Assembly (NCBI RefSeq): GCF_012790675.1
Contig: NZ_CP046391.1
Coordinates: forward strand, 397,398-461,397
Direction of reading: 5' to 3'
Origin: Anaplasma platys
GTDB taxonomy: Bacteria; Pseudomonadota; Alphaproteobacteria; Rickettsiales; Anaplasmataceae
DNA length: 64,000 nt
Position 1 is the first letter of the stretch, and the number at the start of each line of letters is the position of its first letter. This document shows, piece by piece, positions 27,582 through 36,374 of the stretch. The position numbers and the translations under genes are program-made. The notes beneath the pieces were generated by a model that was not told the origin of the DNA, did not search any database, and worked only from the letters and a program-made list of their open reading frames with translations.

Positions 27582-29439
27582 GTGATGAGTTTTGATCGAA
27601 GCGTGAGTTAATTGCCGACATGGCGTCGAAGATTTTTCCTGCTGAGGGGCCATCACAGGTGTTTTGTACAGTGCTCTGGAGCACGGCTCTTACCTTCTGC
27701 TTACATACCCTGTGCTGTTGGGGTCGCTAGCTGGTTGAGCCTTTCAATGGTGTGTGGGTCTGAGGGGTTTTTACCGTCTGATCGTTACGGAAGCATTTGT
27801 TGCTAACGCGAGCGGATAGCAGCTGTATTGCTATATGTATTGGCAATATGGCACATTTTGTTGGTTTGGTAGTTAGCTACAAAATGTGGCCAAAGGGCTG
27901 TGAGTTGTTTCAATATGGTGCAGTTTTAATGCGACGTGTTTTAGTGCCAAGTATTGCAGTATTTATGAGTAGCTGGTGACTTGTAGAAGGTTAGTTGCTG
28001 TGGGTTATCAAGCTTAGTTGGGCTATATTTTGCCATTCAGGTGCACGCTACGGAGTCTCTTGTACGGCTGTGAGGGACAAAAAGGCTGCTACATGGGCAA
28101 CAAACACTGTTACAGTAGTTTATCACCATTGATCTGTTTTGGGCTTTTAAAATATACGACATGGAGTTTTCTATTGGGATTCAAAGTGAAAGCACAGTTT
28201 CTGCAGAGCACTAAATGATCTTCCGTGCGACTTCAATGCTGCCAATAGTATATTTGTAAATGCTATATTTTGCGTAGTGGACTGTAAGTTTGACTGTTGA
28301 GTTTGCAAGTCGGATTTGCCTTTCCCTGCGGAATATAAAGGTGGTTTTGTGTCTTACATAGTAATACACAAAGTGCAGATGCAGGTTTTCATCGTGTTAT
28401 CGTGCTGTGATTTTATTCCTGCACACCAACAGGTGAAATAGTCAAAGCGCAGGCCTTAGTACCTTGTGCGCGTTTCTTGTTTTACTTACCGGATCTTGTA
28501 GGGTGCGAGGTAGGCGGTTGCAGGATTGTGGTGTTCTATACGTGGCAACGTGTCTTATGCATTGTGCGTATTTCCAAGAGTGTCAAAGTCAGCGATAAGT
28601 GGATACATGAGCGGCAAGGTACATATTTGTTGCTGGTAGTATTACTTATTGTGTGTGCTGTATGCTAAAGATATTTGTGCGTTGTCGGGTTTTCCTATAA
28701 TGCCGATTTGGCGTGCAATACAGATTTATCAACGGAGCGGCACGGTGTTAGTATTGCAAATTTAGGTGTTGCCCACCGAAGGCAGTAAAGTCGTACAGGA
28801 GATTAGTACACGGAATCGTTTTTGTTCTCTTTTGTGTGCTGAGGAGTTTTATATGGGCAACAGCGGTTCAGCAATCGCACTCGCGCAAGGCTAAGCATTT
28901 TACCGGAGATGCGTGCAACTTCCGTCCACTTAGCAGTGAATGCACAGTAAGGCACGATCTTAGTTATAGTTATCTATAGTAGCAAACAGAGATTACGTGT
29001 CCTTATTTTATGGTTGTTTAGTTGTTTTCCATAGTAAATTTATGAAACTTCAGCCAGCTACATCGGTTAAGTTGCTAATCTGCGCGCAAAGAGACATATG
29101 AGTAGGTTGAGTTTGGGGTTGCGCTTAGGTGTATTACGTGCAGTGTAACAAGTTCGGCAGTGGGTTGTGGCTCAAATGTGACATTGGCAAAAAGTATCAG
29201 GTGATTTTTTCGCTGTGATTAAGGAGAATTACCAAAGGGTGCTTGCTATTTACAAAACATTTTGTGCTAAGGATTCCCTATATTGTGTGTCAAATATGTT
29301 TTTGCATTTTATGGAAGCATATAGACATCGATTGGCAATTTATATCTCACCAGCGATGGACGAACAAATTCCCCTCCAGGAAAAGCAATGTTTTGTGAAG
29401 TTTGTGTTACAAGTGCTGGCTGAATCCTGCTATCACAGG
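27582..29439. other. Gene-free 1.86-kb tract
   Basis: Many short frames occur on both strands but none has family similarity, a ribosome site or sustained coding character. One imperfect hairpin is visible: GGCACATTTTGT (about 27847) against ACAAAATGTGGC (about 27880). The block CAATATGG-CA-TTTT is repeated at about 27843 and 27910. No tRNA, tmRNA, RNase P or SRP RNA signature was found. A 106-residue plus-strand frame from 29215 runs antisense into prfA and is not supported. Probably decayed sequence. Confidence 0.5.
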
Positions 29440-30519
29440 CTAATCTGCAATGTGTTTCAGTTTGTTCGCCTGGTCCTCAGCTATCAGTGCGTCGATAAAC
29501 TCATCGAGGTCTCCTTCCCTCATGACATAGTCTAGCCTGTATGATGTGAGGTTAATTCTGTGGTCTGTAATTCTTGATTGTAAGAAGTTATATGTTCTGA
29601 TGCGTTCAGACCTGTCACCAGAACCGATCTGGCTCTTCCTCATCTTGGATATTTCGTCGTCTATCTTACGCTTTTCCATGTCGTACAGTCTAGCCCGCAA
29701 AACTTTCAAGGCCTTGTTCTTATTCTTGTGCTGTGACTTTTCATCCTGTTGAATTACAACAATACCAGTGGGTATGTGTGTTATGCGCACTGCACTGTCG
29801 GTAGTGTTGACTGACTGGCCACCAGGACCACTAGATCGGTAGACGTCTATCCTTAGATCCTTTTCATCTATTTTTAAATCGACCTCTTCTACCTCAGGTA
29901 ATACAGCTACTGTTGCTGCCGAAGTGTGTAACCGCCCAGAGGATTCGGTTTCTGGTACCCTCTGTACCCGGTGGACTCCGGATTCGAACTTTAGGCGTGC
30001 AAAGACGCTCTTTCCACCGATACTGAGCGAAGCTTCCTTATAGCCTCCTATGCCTGTGGTTGAGATGTTAATTGGCTCGACCTTCCAATTTTTTCTCTCG
30101 GCGTACTTTATGTACATCTTGTAGAGATTGTAAGCGAAGAGTGCCGCTTCTTCTCCACCAGTTCCTGCCCTGATTTCCAGGATGGCGTTTCTATCGTCGT
30201 CTTTATCCTTAGGTAGCAGCGCAAGCTGTAACGCGTGTCTCAACTTCGGCAAGAGCTTCTGCTTTGCATGCGACTCTTCTCTGGCCATGTTGCGTAGTTC
30301 TGTGTCCGTGTCAGCGGAGTTTGCCAGCTCTTCCAGATCCAGAATTTCGTCTTGCACTGCCTGGTATTTTTCTACCAGAGCCATGATTGGCTGCAAATCA
30401 GAATACTCGCGTGACGCAGCGACGTATTGTTGTGACCCCAAGACTTCCGGATCCGAAAGCTGCTGTTTCAAGACGCGAAATTTCTCAGACAACCCCTCCA
30501 GGCTGTTTTCAAAGCTCAT
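29440..30519 (-). CDS. prfA: Peptide chain release factor 1
   Basis: Class I release factor reading UAA and UAG. The GGQ motif that triggers peptide release is in [20 protein letters not shown]. The codon-recognition region shows [27 protein letters not shown], with the PxT-type tripeptide expected earlier. [11 protein letters not shown] and [20 protein letters not shown] follow the family. ATG 30519 ([14 protein letters not shown]) is used; an in-frame GTG/ATG 17 codons upstream gives an unlikely hydrophobic extension. 359 residues is normal. Confidence 0.96.
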   Translation of the reverse strand: MSFENSLEGLSEKFRVLKQQLSDPEVLGSQQYVAASREYSDLQPIMALVEKYQAVQDEILDLEELANSADTDTELRNMAREESHAKQKLLPKLRHALQLALLPKDKDDDRNAILEIRAGTGGEEAALFAYNLYKMYIKYAERKNWKVEPINISTTGIGGYKEASLSIGGKSVFARLKFESGVHRVQRVPETESSGRLHTSAATVAVLPEVEEVDLKIDEKDLRIDVYRSSGPGGQSVNTTDSAVRITHIPTGIVVIQQDEKSQHKNKNKALKVLRARLYDMEKRKIDDEISKMRKSQIGSGDRSERIRTYNFLQSRITDHRINLTSYRLDYVMREGDLDEFIDALIAEDQANKLKHIAD

Positions 30520-30815
30520 AACTAAACCTGCATTTCCAAACGCCAGAAAGAATGGGCGTACCCAAGACAAGAGTGAACCACAACAGTGACATCATTCCAC
30601 GCTCGAATTGTAAATTTTTGCGTCATCTTTGGCAACAAATTACGCGCATTGATTTGAGCAAGTATTTTTACAATATAGTTGCAGATTGTGTCCGTAAAAA
30701 CTTACCTTACAAGGCCTTTGATAGATTCTGTATTCGCTCAGTGAGAAAGTATGAATAAAGATTAAAGTGAGTCGTCAAAATACAGATGTTGACATGATTT
30801 GTAATAAGGGGAGCA

Positions 30816-30908
30816 ATGGCAGACAGTGGTGTGGAAGCGCTTTCAGGTAGTGGAAGCGCGGAGGGTGTTATGACTGTGCTGTGCGTCGAGTGTAGCAGCA
30901 AGATCTAG
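30816..30908 (+). pseudogene. Remnant resembling the 5' end of the following small gene
   Basis: A 30-codon frame (MADSGVEALSGSGS...) with AAGGGGAG upstream. Inside it, bases about 30857-30880 (GCGGAGGG, then ATGACTG-GCTG) repeat the ribosome-site and start-codon region of the small gene at 31157 (GCGGAGGG ... ATGACTGCTGG), about 285 bp apart. It looks like a decayed partial duplicate. Whether the 30-residue frame itself is made is doubtful. The 296 bp between prfA and this point hold nothing I can name. Confidence 0.4.
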
Positions 30909-31089
30909 CGAAGCCAATGGAAGCCGCAGAAATCCTGACTATCTGTTTAAAGAGCGCTACAGGGTCGAGGTTTCTGGCGTAAACGCCAAAGGGTGCCAGT
31001 GATCATAGTAGGCAAAAACACGGGGATGTGATGATGCATAAAAAGCGCGCAACAGCTGCCTGCAACTCTTCCGCAAGGTGGCCCATATC

Positions 31090-31118
31090 GTGACAATTGT
31101 GGCAAATTGTGGTACAAT
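31090..31118 (+). promoter_or_regulatory. Strong sigma70-type promoter for the 80-residue ORF
   Basis: GTGACA (31090-31095) and TACAAT (31113-31118) are exactly 17 bp apart, 5/6 and 5/6 matches to consensus. The spacer contains a tandem AATTGTGG repeat. The ATG of the small ORF follows 38 bp later behind a GGAGGG ribosome site. Upstream, TGGCGT-AA-ACGCCA (about 30975) forms a small palindrome. Confidence 0.6.
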
Positions 31119-31156
31119 AGCGCGTAAATTGTGTATGTAGAGCGGAGGGAATAGGT

Positions 31157-31399
31157 ATGACTGCTGGTCAAGGAGGCGGGCATGCGAGTAATAGTGGCCC
31201 ATGGGTGAGGTGTGGGGCAAATGATGAGCAAATCGCAGCTTCTGCCGCAAGAGAAGAAGATCCCGAACTACAAAGCGTCTCAGAAAGTGCGAAAGGTGGC
31301 GTTGCAGCAGCGGGTAGCCCTCCCCCTAGCAGTCTCATAGACGTTGAAAGTGTGCAGGCTCATCAATCGCCCGGTCGTTCGGCGGGGCAATGTCGGTAA
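31157..31399 (+). CDS. Small Gly/Ser/Ala-rich, probably disordered protein
   Basis: An 80-residue frame with a strong ribosome site (GGAGGG, 8 bp before ATG) and a strong promoter. The sequence is rich in Gly, Ser, Ala, Glu and Gln, has almost no hydrophobic core, one Trp and two Cys, and lacks a signal peptide or membrane segment. I recognise no family. Such small disordered proteins in Anaplasmataceae can be type IV secretion substrates, but that is speculation here. An exact 7-bp hairpin (ACTAAGC/GCTTAGT, 31417-31440) lies just after the stop. Confidence 0.5.
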   Translation: MTAGQGGGHASNSGPWVRCGANDEQIAASAAREEDPELQSVSESAKGGVAAAGSPPPSSLIDVESVQAHQSPGRSAGQCR

Positions 31400-31416
31400 A
31401 GTCATTGCGGCATTAG

Positions 31417-31440
31417 ACTAAGCGCCCCGGAAGGCTTAGT
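31417..31440 (+). terminator. Hairpin after the small ORF
   Basis: ACTAAGC and GCTTAGT, exact 7-bp arms around a 10-base GC-rich loop, 18 bp after the stop codon of the small gene. No T run follows, so termination is only a guess. Nothing else is seen up to engB. Confidence 0.35.
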
Positions 31441-31676
31441 GCTGGTAGCTACCAAAGTAGGATAGTGCTGTCCCGGGTGCAGTCCCATTAGATCGTGCAA
31501 GCGGGGGAAATGGCTGGTAATTTGCTTTTCTCTTGCTTGAAAGGAAGTAAATTCTAAGATGTCCCTCAATGCGATGCATTTTCTTTGAAGATCAAACAAT
31601 TCAAATTGATAAGATCTGGTATTGTTGTTACTAGCTAATGCGTTTTGGCATTAATGTCGATGTTTGAGGGGCCCCT

Positions 31677-32261
31677 ATGTTATTCGGTTGTAAATTCTTT
31701 GCGGGGGTCAAGGACAAGGAGGGTTTTCCTCGCCTTAATGTCCCCGAAATAGCGTTTGCAGGGCGTTCAAACGTGGGGAAGTCCAGCCTAATAAATGCGG
31801 TGACAAGGAATAAGCGAAATGCAAAAACCTCTTCCAATCCCGGTTCCACAAGGCAAATAAATTTCTACTTAAATCAAGGCATAGTGGCTTTGGTTGATTT
31901 ACCTGGATATGGATACTCCAAGGCATCAAAAGAGGAAATAGCAGGATATTTAGGGGTTATGGAACACTATTTGCTTAGCAGGGAAGCTTTACAGCGGCTT
32001 TTTTTGCTTATAGATTCTAGGATTGGTCTCAAGGACACAGATAGGGATTTTCTAGGTTGGTTGGAAGAACATGGGGTTCATCACAGTGTAGTTCTTACGA
32101 AATCTGATAAACTCTCTGAGAGAGAGATAAGTGCCATGGCATCTTTCGTACAGGGCCAGATCGGGGAAAGTCGTTTTTTGGCACATCCCGTAATGTATGT
32201 GAGTAGTAGATCTGGAAGGGGAATAAAGGAGTTGGTAAATGAAGTTTCAAAATGTATCTGA
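31677..32261 (+). CDS. engB: Ribosome-biogenesis GTPase YsxC/EngB
   Basis: Small GTPase acting in late 50S assembly. The P-loop is in FAGRSNVGKSSLINAV, G2 region STRQINFYL, G3 DLPGYGYSKA (family DLPGYGYA), G4 TKSDKL, and G5 SSRSGRGI. At 194 residues it is normal. GAGGGG lies 9 bp before ATG 31677. Its last 23 bases overlap argB, indicating translational coupling. Confidence 0.95.
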   Translation: MLFGCKFFAGVKDKEGFPRLNVPEIAFAGRSNVGKSSLINAVTRNKRNAKTSSNPGSTRQINFYLNQGIVALVDLPGYGYSKASKEEIAGYLGVMEHYLLSREALQRLFLLIDSRIGLKDTDRDFLGWLEEHGVHHSVVLTKSDKLSEREISAMASFVQGQIGESRFLAHPVMYVSSRSGRGIKELVNEVSKCI

Positions 32262-33222
32262 AGGTGCCGGCGGAAAACAGGGACTTGATTCTGATGCAGG
32301 ACAGGGTTCCGGAAATGAGCGGTGGGTAAAGGAAGCACAGGCCCTTTCAGAGTCTATAAAGTGTATTCAACAATTCTCTGGTGAAACCTTCGTTGTCAAA
32401 TATGACGGTGTTGCCATGCAGGATCTGAAACTGGCTGAGAGCTTTGCCAACGATGTTGTGCTTCTGAAGCAAGTGGGCATCAATCCAATAGTAGTGCACG
32501 GTGGAAACCATAGGGTAGAAGAGGCGCTGAAAAAATTCGGCCGTCAAGATGGTGTTTTCGTAAACGATTTTCGCGTCGTAGATTCTGAGATTTTAGAAAT
32601 AACGGAGATGGTCCTTTCTGGGATTGTCAATAAAGAGATTGTGCAGTTAATAAGCAATAACGGCGGGTATGCCGTTGGTATAAGCGGTAAAGATGCGAAT
32701 CTGATAGAAGCAAAGAAGGTGTGCTTTACAGAGCGTGGTGGCCAGCCTAATAACGTAGAAAAAATAATGGATATTGGGTACGTGGGAGAGCCTAACCACG
32801 TCAACACTGACCTTTTGTTTTTTCTCGAAGAATCCGATTTTATCCCAGTGATAGCGCCGATTTGCAGTGGATCTAATGGTACGACGCATGTGGTCAATCC
32901 CGATTTAGTAGCAGGTGCTATAGCATCCTCATTGGCGGCGGAGAAGCTTATTATCTTGACTGATAATGCCGAGGATATTACGGATATGCAACGCGGCAGT
33001 GATGTGCTTTCTGATTCTGCTGATCAGGTGGAAAGGTTACTAAATGATGGTATGGTTTCCGAGTCTATGGTGCAGCGTATTCACACCTGTGTTAAATTTG
33101 CGCGTGAAACCTGTGGCACTGCACATGTTGTTCATGGGGCTAAGCCGCATGTGTTGCTAGCTGAGCTGTTTACCACTCATGGAACTGGCGCAAGGATCTG
33201 CAGTAATTTTTGCAAGGACTAG
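32239..33222 (+). CDS. argB: Acetylglutamate kinase homologue with altered active site
   Basis: Amino-acid kinase fold, closest to N-acetylglutamate kinase (second step of arginine synthesis). Family landmarks: VKYDG with Lys54, VVHGG at 86-89, YVGEPNHVN, FIPVIAPI, VVNPDLVAGAIA with Asp222, LIILTD and the C-terminal PHVLLAELFTTHGTGARI. Departures from the usual motifs: VHGGGPQI has become VHGGNHRV, KYGGNAM has become KYDGVAM, and the GGMIPK lysine appears as Arg280 in SESMVQRI. A 45-residue polar N-terminal extension is present. At 327 residues it is slightly long. Enzyme activity is therefore uncertain. No other arg gene is in the window except carA. Confidence 0.82.
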   Translation: MKFQNVSEGAGGKQGLDSDAGQGSGNERWVKEAQALSESIKCIQQFSGETFVVKYDGVAMQDLKLAESFANDVVLLKQVGINPIVVHGGNHRVEEALKKFGRQDGVFVNDFRVVDSEILEITEMVLSGIVNKEIVQLISNNGGYAVGISGKDANLIEAKKVCFTERGGQPNNVEKIMDIGYVGEPNHVNTDLLFFLEESDFIPVIAPICSGSNGTTHVVNPDLVAGAIASSLAAEKLIILTDNAEDITDMQRGSDVLSDSADQVERLLNDGMVSESMVQRIHTCVKFARETCGTAHVVHGAKPHVLLAELFTTHGTGARICSNFCKD

Positions 33223-33319
33223 TTTGCTTAGATATTCTATGTTTTGTAGATAGTGGATGGTGCCATGCAGGCGGCTCTGTTTGTGTTTGGCTTGGTAATG
33301 AGTTTTACAGTTGTTGGTT

Positions 33320-34141
33320 ATGGATGAGAAAAAAGACGAAGTTTCCCGGTGGTTTTCGAGCATAAGAGACAGAATAGTCGACGAGTTTTTTGTTATCGAG
33401 TCTGAGTTTTCTGACAAAGTTCCTGATGTGAGCCGCAGAAGTTGGCAAAGAGATGGCGGCGGTGGTGGGGAGTCAGTGATATTGCGCGGATCCGTCTTTG
33501 AAAAGGCAGGGGTGAACTTTTCTGTTGTACACGGGAAAATGGGGGAAAATTTCTCCACTGAGATTCCGGGTGCAGTAGAAAGTGGTGGCCAGTTTTGGGC
33601 AAGTGGGGTTTCGGTAGTTGCTCATATGTGTTCTCCTCATGTGCCGGCCATACACATGAACACTAGATTCATATGTACCGCTAAAAGCTGGTTTGGTGGG
33701 GGAATAGACCTTACACCTATGTACAGCAACGACGATGACACATCCTTTTTTCACGATAACTTGCGTGCGATGTGTGATCTATTTGACAACCAATACTACG
33801 GCAAGTTTAAGGCAAATTGTGAAGAGTATTTCTATTTGCCACACAGAAAAGAGCCCAGGGGCGTTGGTGGAATATTTTACGATTACCTACAGAAAGATTT
33901 TGACCGAGACTTTTCGTTTACCCGTGCTGTGGGGGAATGCTTCCTCTCGGTTTACCCTGCTATCGTGAAGAAGAGGATGTACAAGAGGTGGACTGAAGAG
34001 GAGCGTGAGCATCAACTGATAAAGCGTGGCAGATATGTGGAATTCAATCTGCTATATGACAGGGGCACTAGGTTTGGGATCATGACCAACGGCGATCCAG
34101 ATGCTTTAATGATGTCGATGCCCCCGGTGGTCAAGTGGTGA
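33320..34141 (+). CDS. hemF: Oxygen-dependent coproporphyrinogen III oxidase
   Basis: Aerobic heme-synthesis enzyme, converting coproporphyrinogen III to protoporphyrinogen IX. Visible are RRSWQRDGGGGGESVILRGSVFEKAGVN, MNTRFICTAKSWFGGGIDLTPMY, HRKEPRGVGGIFYDY, and RGRYVEFNLLYDRGTRFGI before a C terminus ending MSMPPVVKW. At 273 residues it lacks the 20 or so C-terminal residues of E. coli HemF; as I recall, Rickettsia HemF is similarly short. ATG 33320 is chosen over TTG 33311. Cytoplasmic; fits an organism with aerobic respiration. Confidence 0.94.
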   Translation: MDEKKDEVSRWFSSIRDRIVDEFFVIESEFSDKVPDVSRRSWQRDGGGGGESVILRGSVFEKAGVNFSVVHGKMGENFSTEIPGAVESGGQFWASGVSVVAHMCSPHVPAIHMNTRFICTAKSWFGGGIDLTPMYSNDDDTSFFHDNLRAMCDLFDNQYYGKFKANCEEYFYLPHRKEPRGVGGIFYDYLQKDFDRDFSFTRAVGECFLSVYPAIVKKRMYKRWTEEEREHQLIKRGRYVEFNLLYDRGTRFGIMTNGDPDALMMSMPPVVKW

Positions 34142-34855
34142 TATTTTTAATTTCAGCGCGGGTGCGACTGCCCGAAATGTATGGATGTTTGTGTGGTTTT
34201 TTGGCGAGCATGCACATATATTCGAATGCGTGTGAGCTCAACTCCGTCGGTGTCGGTACGTGATCAACCTGTGTGAATTTTAAATCTTGATGTGGCGCGC
34301 ATGGTTATCATTCCCGCATTCATCGGCCATAGGGTTTATCATAGTGTTTTTGCTACTCATAGTTTGATGTCATTGCTGGGGGATGAGAGAATCTTGCTTT
34401 GCGTTAGGGAAAAGTGCCAGGTCTTATCAGGTGTTTGTTGTGAATCAAGGGGCTTCTTGTTCGCTGGGCTTTAAAAATTAAACGGCAACATAATGGCTAT
34501 TAACCTGTGGCTCTAACTGCTTACCTTGTTACAAACATATCCTTAGCACCGCGTGATTTTGTTTATGAGATTATGCCATGGTTGTTGGGGGGCTACTGGC
34601 ATTAGAGCAGTTCCAGTGCTGCATGTACGTTAGCGGGCTGCCGTTCCTTGTTGTACTGTCCTGATATTCTCTGCGAAACATATCACGGAGCCATTATGCA
34701 GCTATATTTGTATTTGACAGCTGAATTTTCAATGTAGAGTGCAGGGAGGGCGAATTTGTGGCGCACTAAATGCAGTCTGTGAGCTGTTACACAAGCACAC
34801 TTTGATTTCCTAATCTTTTTTCACATAGGCAATAAATTGCGCGTTGTTGGCGGTG
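34142..34855. other. Gene-free tract downstream of hemF and serS
   Basis: About 710 bp between the convergent hemF and serS ends, with no supported gene, RNA or promoter. A 60-codon plus-strand frame from 34292 has no ribosome site or family match. Confidence 0.5.
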
Positions 34856-34994
34856 TTATGTTTGGCGGGAGATTTTTTATCGGCTTCAGATTTGTGTTGA
34901 TCATACACGGTATTCCGCATGGAGACGTCGCTCCCGACCTTACTTGCGTAGTGGCGCTCAAAGATGTTGTACTCCTTAGCTTCGGAGTAGAGCT
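34856..34994 (-). pseudogene. Decayed duplicate of the serS 3' end
   Basis: Plus-strand 34856-34930 resembles 34995-35080, the serS stop and last codons, in direct orientation at 139-147 bp offset. Matching blocks: TTATG-TTGGCGGGAGA against TTATGGTAGGGGGAGAG, TTTTTTATCGG against ATTTTGTCGG, and GGTATTCCGCATGGAGACGTCG against GGTACTGCGATTGAGCCGTCG. Indels break the frame. The identity is lower than for the gpmI copy, so this is a moderate claim. Confidence 0.5.
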
Positions 34995-36281
34995 TTATGG
35001 TAGGGGGAGAGAAGGGACTATTTTGTCGGTGTCCATGTACTTCCTTAGGGCATCTGGTACTGCGATTGAGCCGTCGGGGTTTTGATAATTTTCCAAAATT
35101 GCAGCTATGGTGCGGCCTATTGCCAAAGCAGAACCGTTCAAAGTGTGGACGAGAGAGGAAATTTTGTTTTGGTTTTCTACACGAAAACACTTTGCTGTCA
35201 TTCTTCTTGCCTGGAAGTCCTTACAATTTGAGCAACTAGATACTTCTCTATATTTATTTTGGGCGGGCATCCACACTTCTATGTCATACGTCATGCTGGC
35301 GGAGAATCCCATATCACCGGAGCATAGCAACATTGTTCTGTAGGGTAATTCAAGACGGCTAAGAACTGTTTCTGCGATGTGGAGCATCCTTTCTAGCTCT
35401 GAGTCGGATTGGTTGGCTTCAGTGATGCTTACCAGTTCTACCTTGCTGAATTGATGTTGTCGGATCATGCCGCGGGTGTCTAACCCAGCACTTCCTGCCT
35501 CAGCTCTAAAGCACTGGGAGTATGCGGTGAATCGTAAGGGCAATGAGCTATAAGGGACACTACTCTCGGCAACCAGATTTGTCAGAATAACTTCGCTGGT
35601 AGGGACCAAACGCATGTCATTGGTGGTTTTAAAGGAATCTAGAGCAAATTTTGGCAGTTGCCCAACATTAAACATAGCCTGGTCATTAACCAGAGCCTGG
35701 TGAAATATTTCGCGATAGCCGAATTCTTGGGTGTGCATCTCCAGCATAAAATTGGCCAAGCTTCTTTCTATCTTAGCAAGCTGACCACTGAGTATTGAAA
35801 ATCTGGATCCTGACAACGTGGTAGCTCTGCGGAAGTCCATGAGGTTTAAATTCTCACCCAGTTCATAGTGTGGTTTTATGCTGAAGGTAAAGTCTCTTTT
35901 TTTTCCACAGGTGCGCACTTCAACGTTGTCGTCAGCAGTCTTTCCTAACGGTACTCTGTCATCGGGAATGTTGGGCAGGTTGTGCAGGATATCTACAAGC
36001 TTTCTGTCATCACGTAAACGCTCTTCGAGAGTTTTTATGGAGCTGGAGATGCTTTTGGAATTTTCAACGTGTTGCGCGCAATCCAAGCCCTTTTTCATTA
36101 GTAAGGGAACTTCCTTGGCGATAATGTTTCGTTGTTCTCTGAGAGCATACAACTCAGACAGCAGCTGACGTCTTGTGTTATCCAACTCTATTATCTCTCC
36201 AGCTATAGGCAAAAGCCCGCGTGATTCCATCGCCTTATCAAAAATAGAAGGATTATTTTTTATGAAGTCGATATCGTGCAT
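34995..36281 (-). CDS. serS: Seryl-tRNA synthetase
   Basis: Class II synthetase charging tRNA-Ser. An N-terminal two-helix tRNA-binding arm (about residues 30-105, Arg/Glu/Leu-rich) precedes the catalytic domain with motif 2 [28 protein letters not shown] and motif 3 [29 protein letters not shown] and [15 protein letters not shown] are also typical. The 428-residue length is normal. The start ([18 protein letters not shown]) fits the family. Divergent from rmuC. Its 3' end appears duplicated downstream. Confidence 0.96.
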   Translation of the reverse strand: MHDIDFIKNNPSIFDKAMESRGLLPIAGEIIELDNTRRQLLSELYALREQRNIIAKEVPLLMKKGLDCAQHVENSKSISSSIKTLEERLRDDRKLVDILHNLPNIPDDRVPLGKTADDNVEVRTCGKKRDFTFSIKPHYELGENLNLMDFRRATTLSGSRFSILSGQLAKIERSLANFMLEMHTQEFGYREIFHQALVNDQAMFNVGQLPKFALDSFKTTNDMRLVPTSEVILTNLVAESSVPYSSLPLRFTAYSQCFRAEAGSAGLDTRGMIRQHQFSKVELVSITEANQSDSELERMLHIAETVLSRLELPYRTMLLCSGDMGFSASMTYDIEVWMPAQNKYREVSSCSNCKDFQARRMTAKCFRVENQNKISSLVHTLNGSALAIGRTIAAILENYQNPDGSIAVPDALRKYMDTDKIVPSLPLP

Positions 36282-36374
36282 TTCTGTCCGTCACACATGC
36301 AGAAGAATTTAGACATACTATACGATAAGCCATACAATTGTCAGTACTATTTTGCCACAAGTATCGGCCTGTTT

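Noticed and set aside
29215-29535. 106-residue plus-strand frame running into the prfA 3' end
   Set aside because: GTG start without convincing support, no family match, and its last third is antisense to conserved prfA codons.
29960-29990. GGATTCGAAC-like tRNA T-arm on the plus strand
   Set aside because: It is part of conserved prfA codons, and no anticodon arm or acceptor stem can be formed.
30182-30589. 135-residue plus-strand Ser-rich frame opposite prfA
   Set aside because: Shadow of prfA: Ser/Cys-rich composition is that expected from the reverse complement of its codons.
34810-35190. 126-residue minus-strand frame across the serS 3' end
   Set aside because: Half lies inside serS in another frame; the rest covers the decayed serS copy. 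Better explained as duplication residue.
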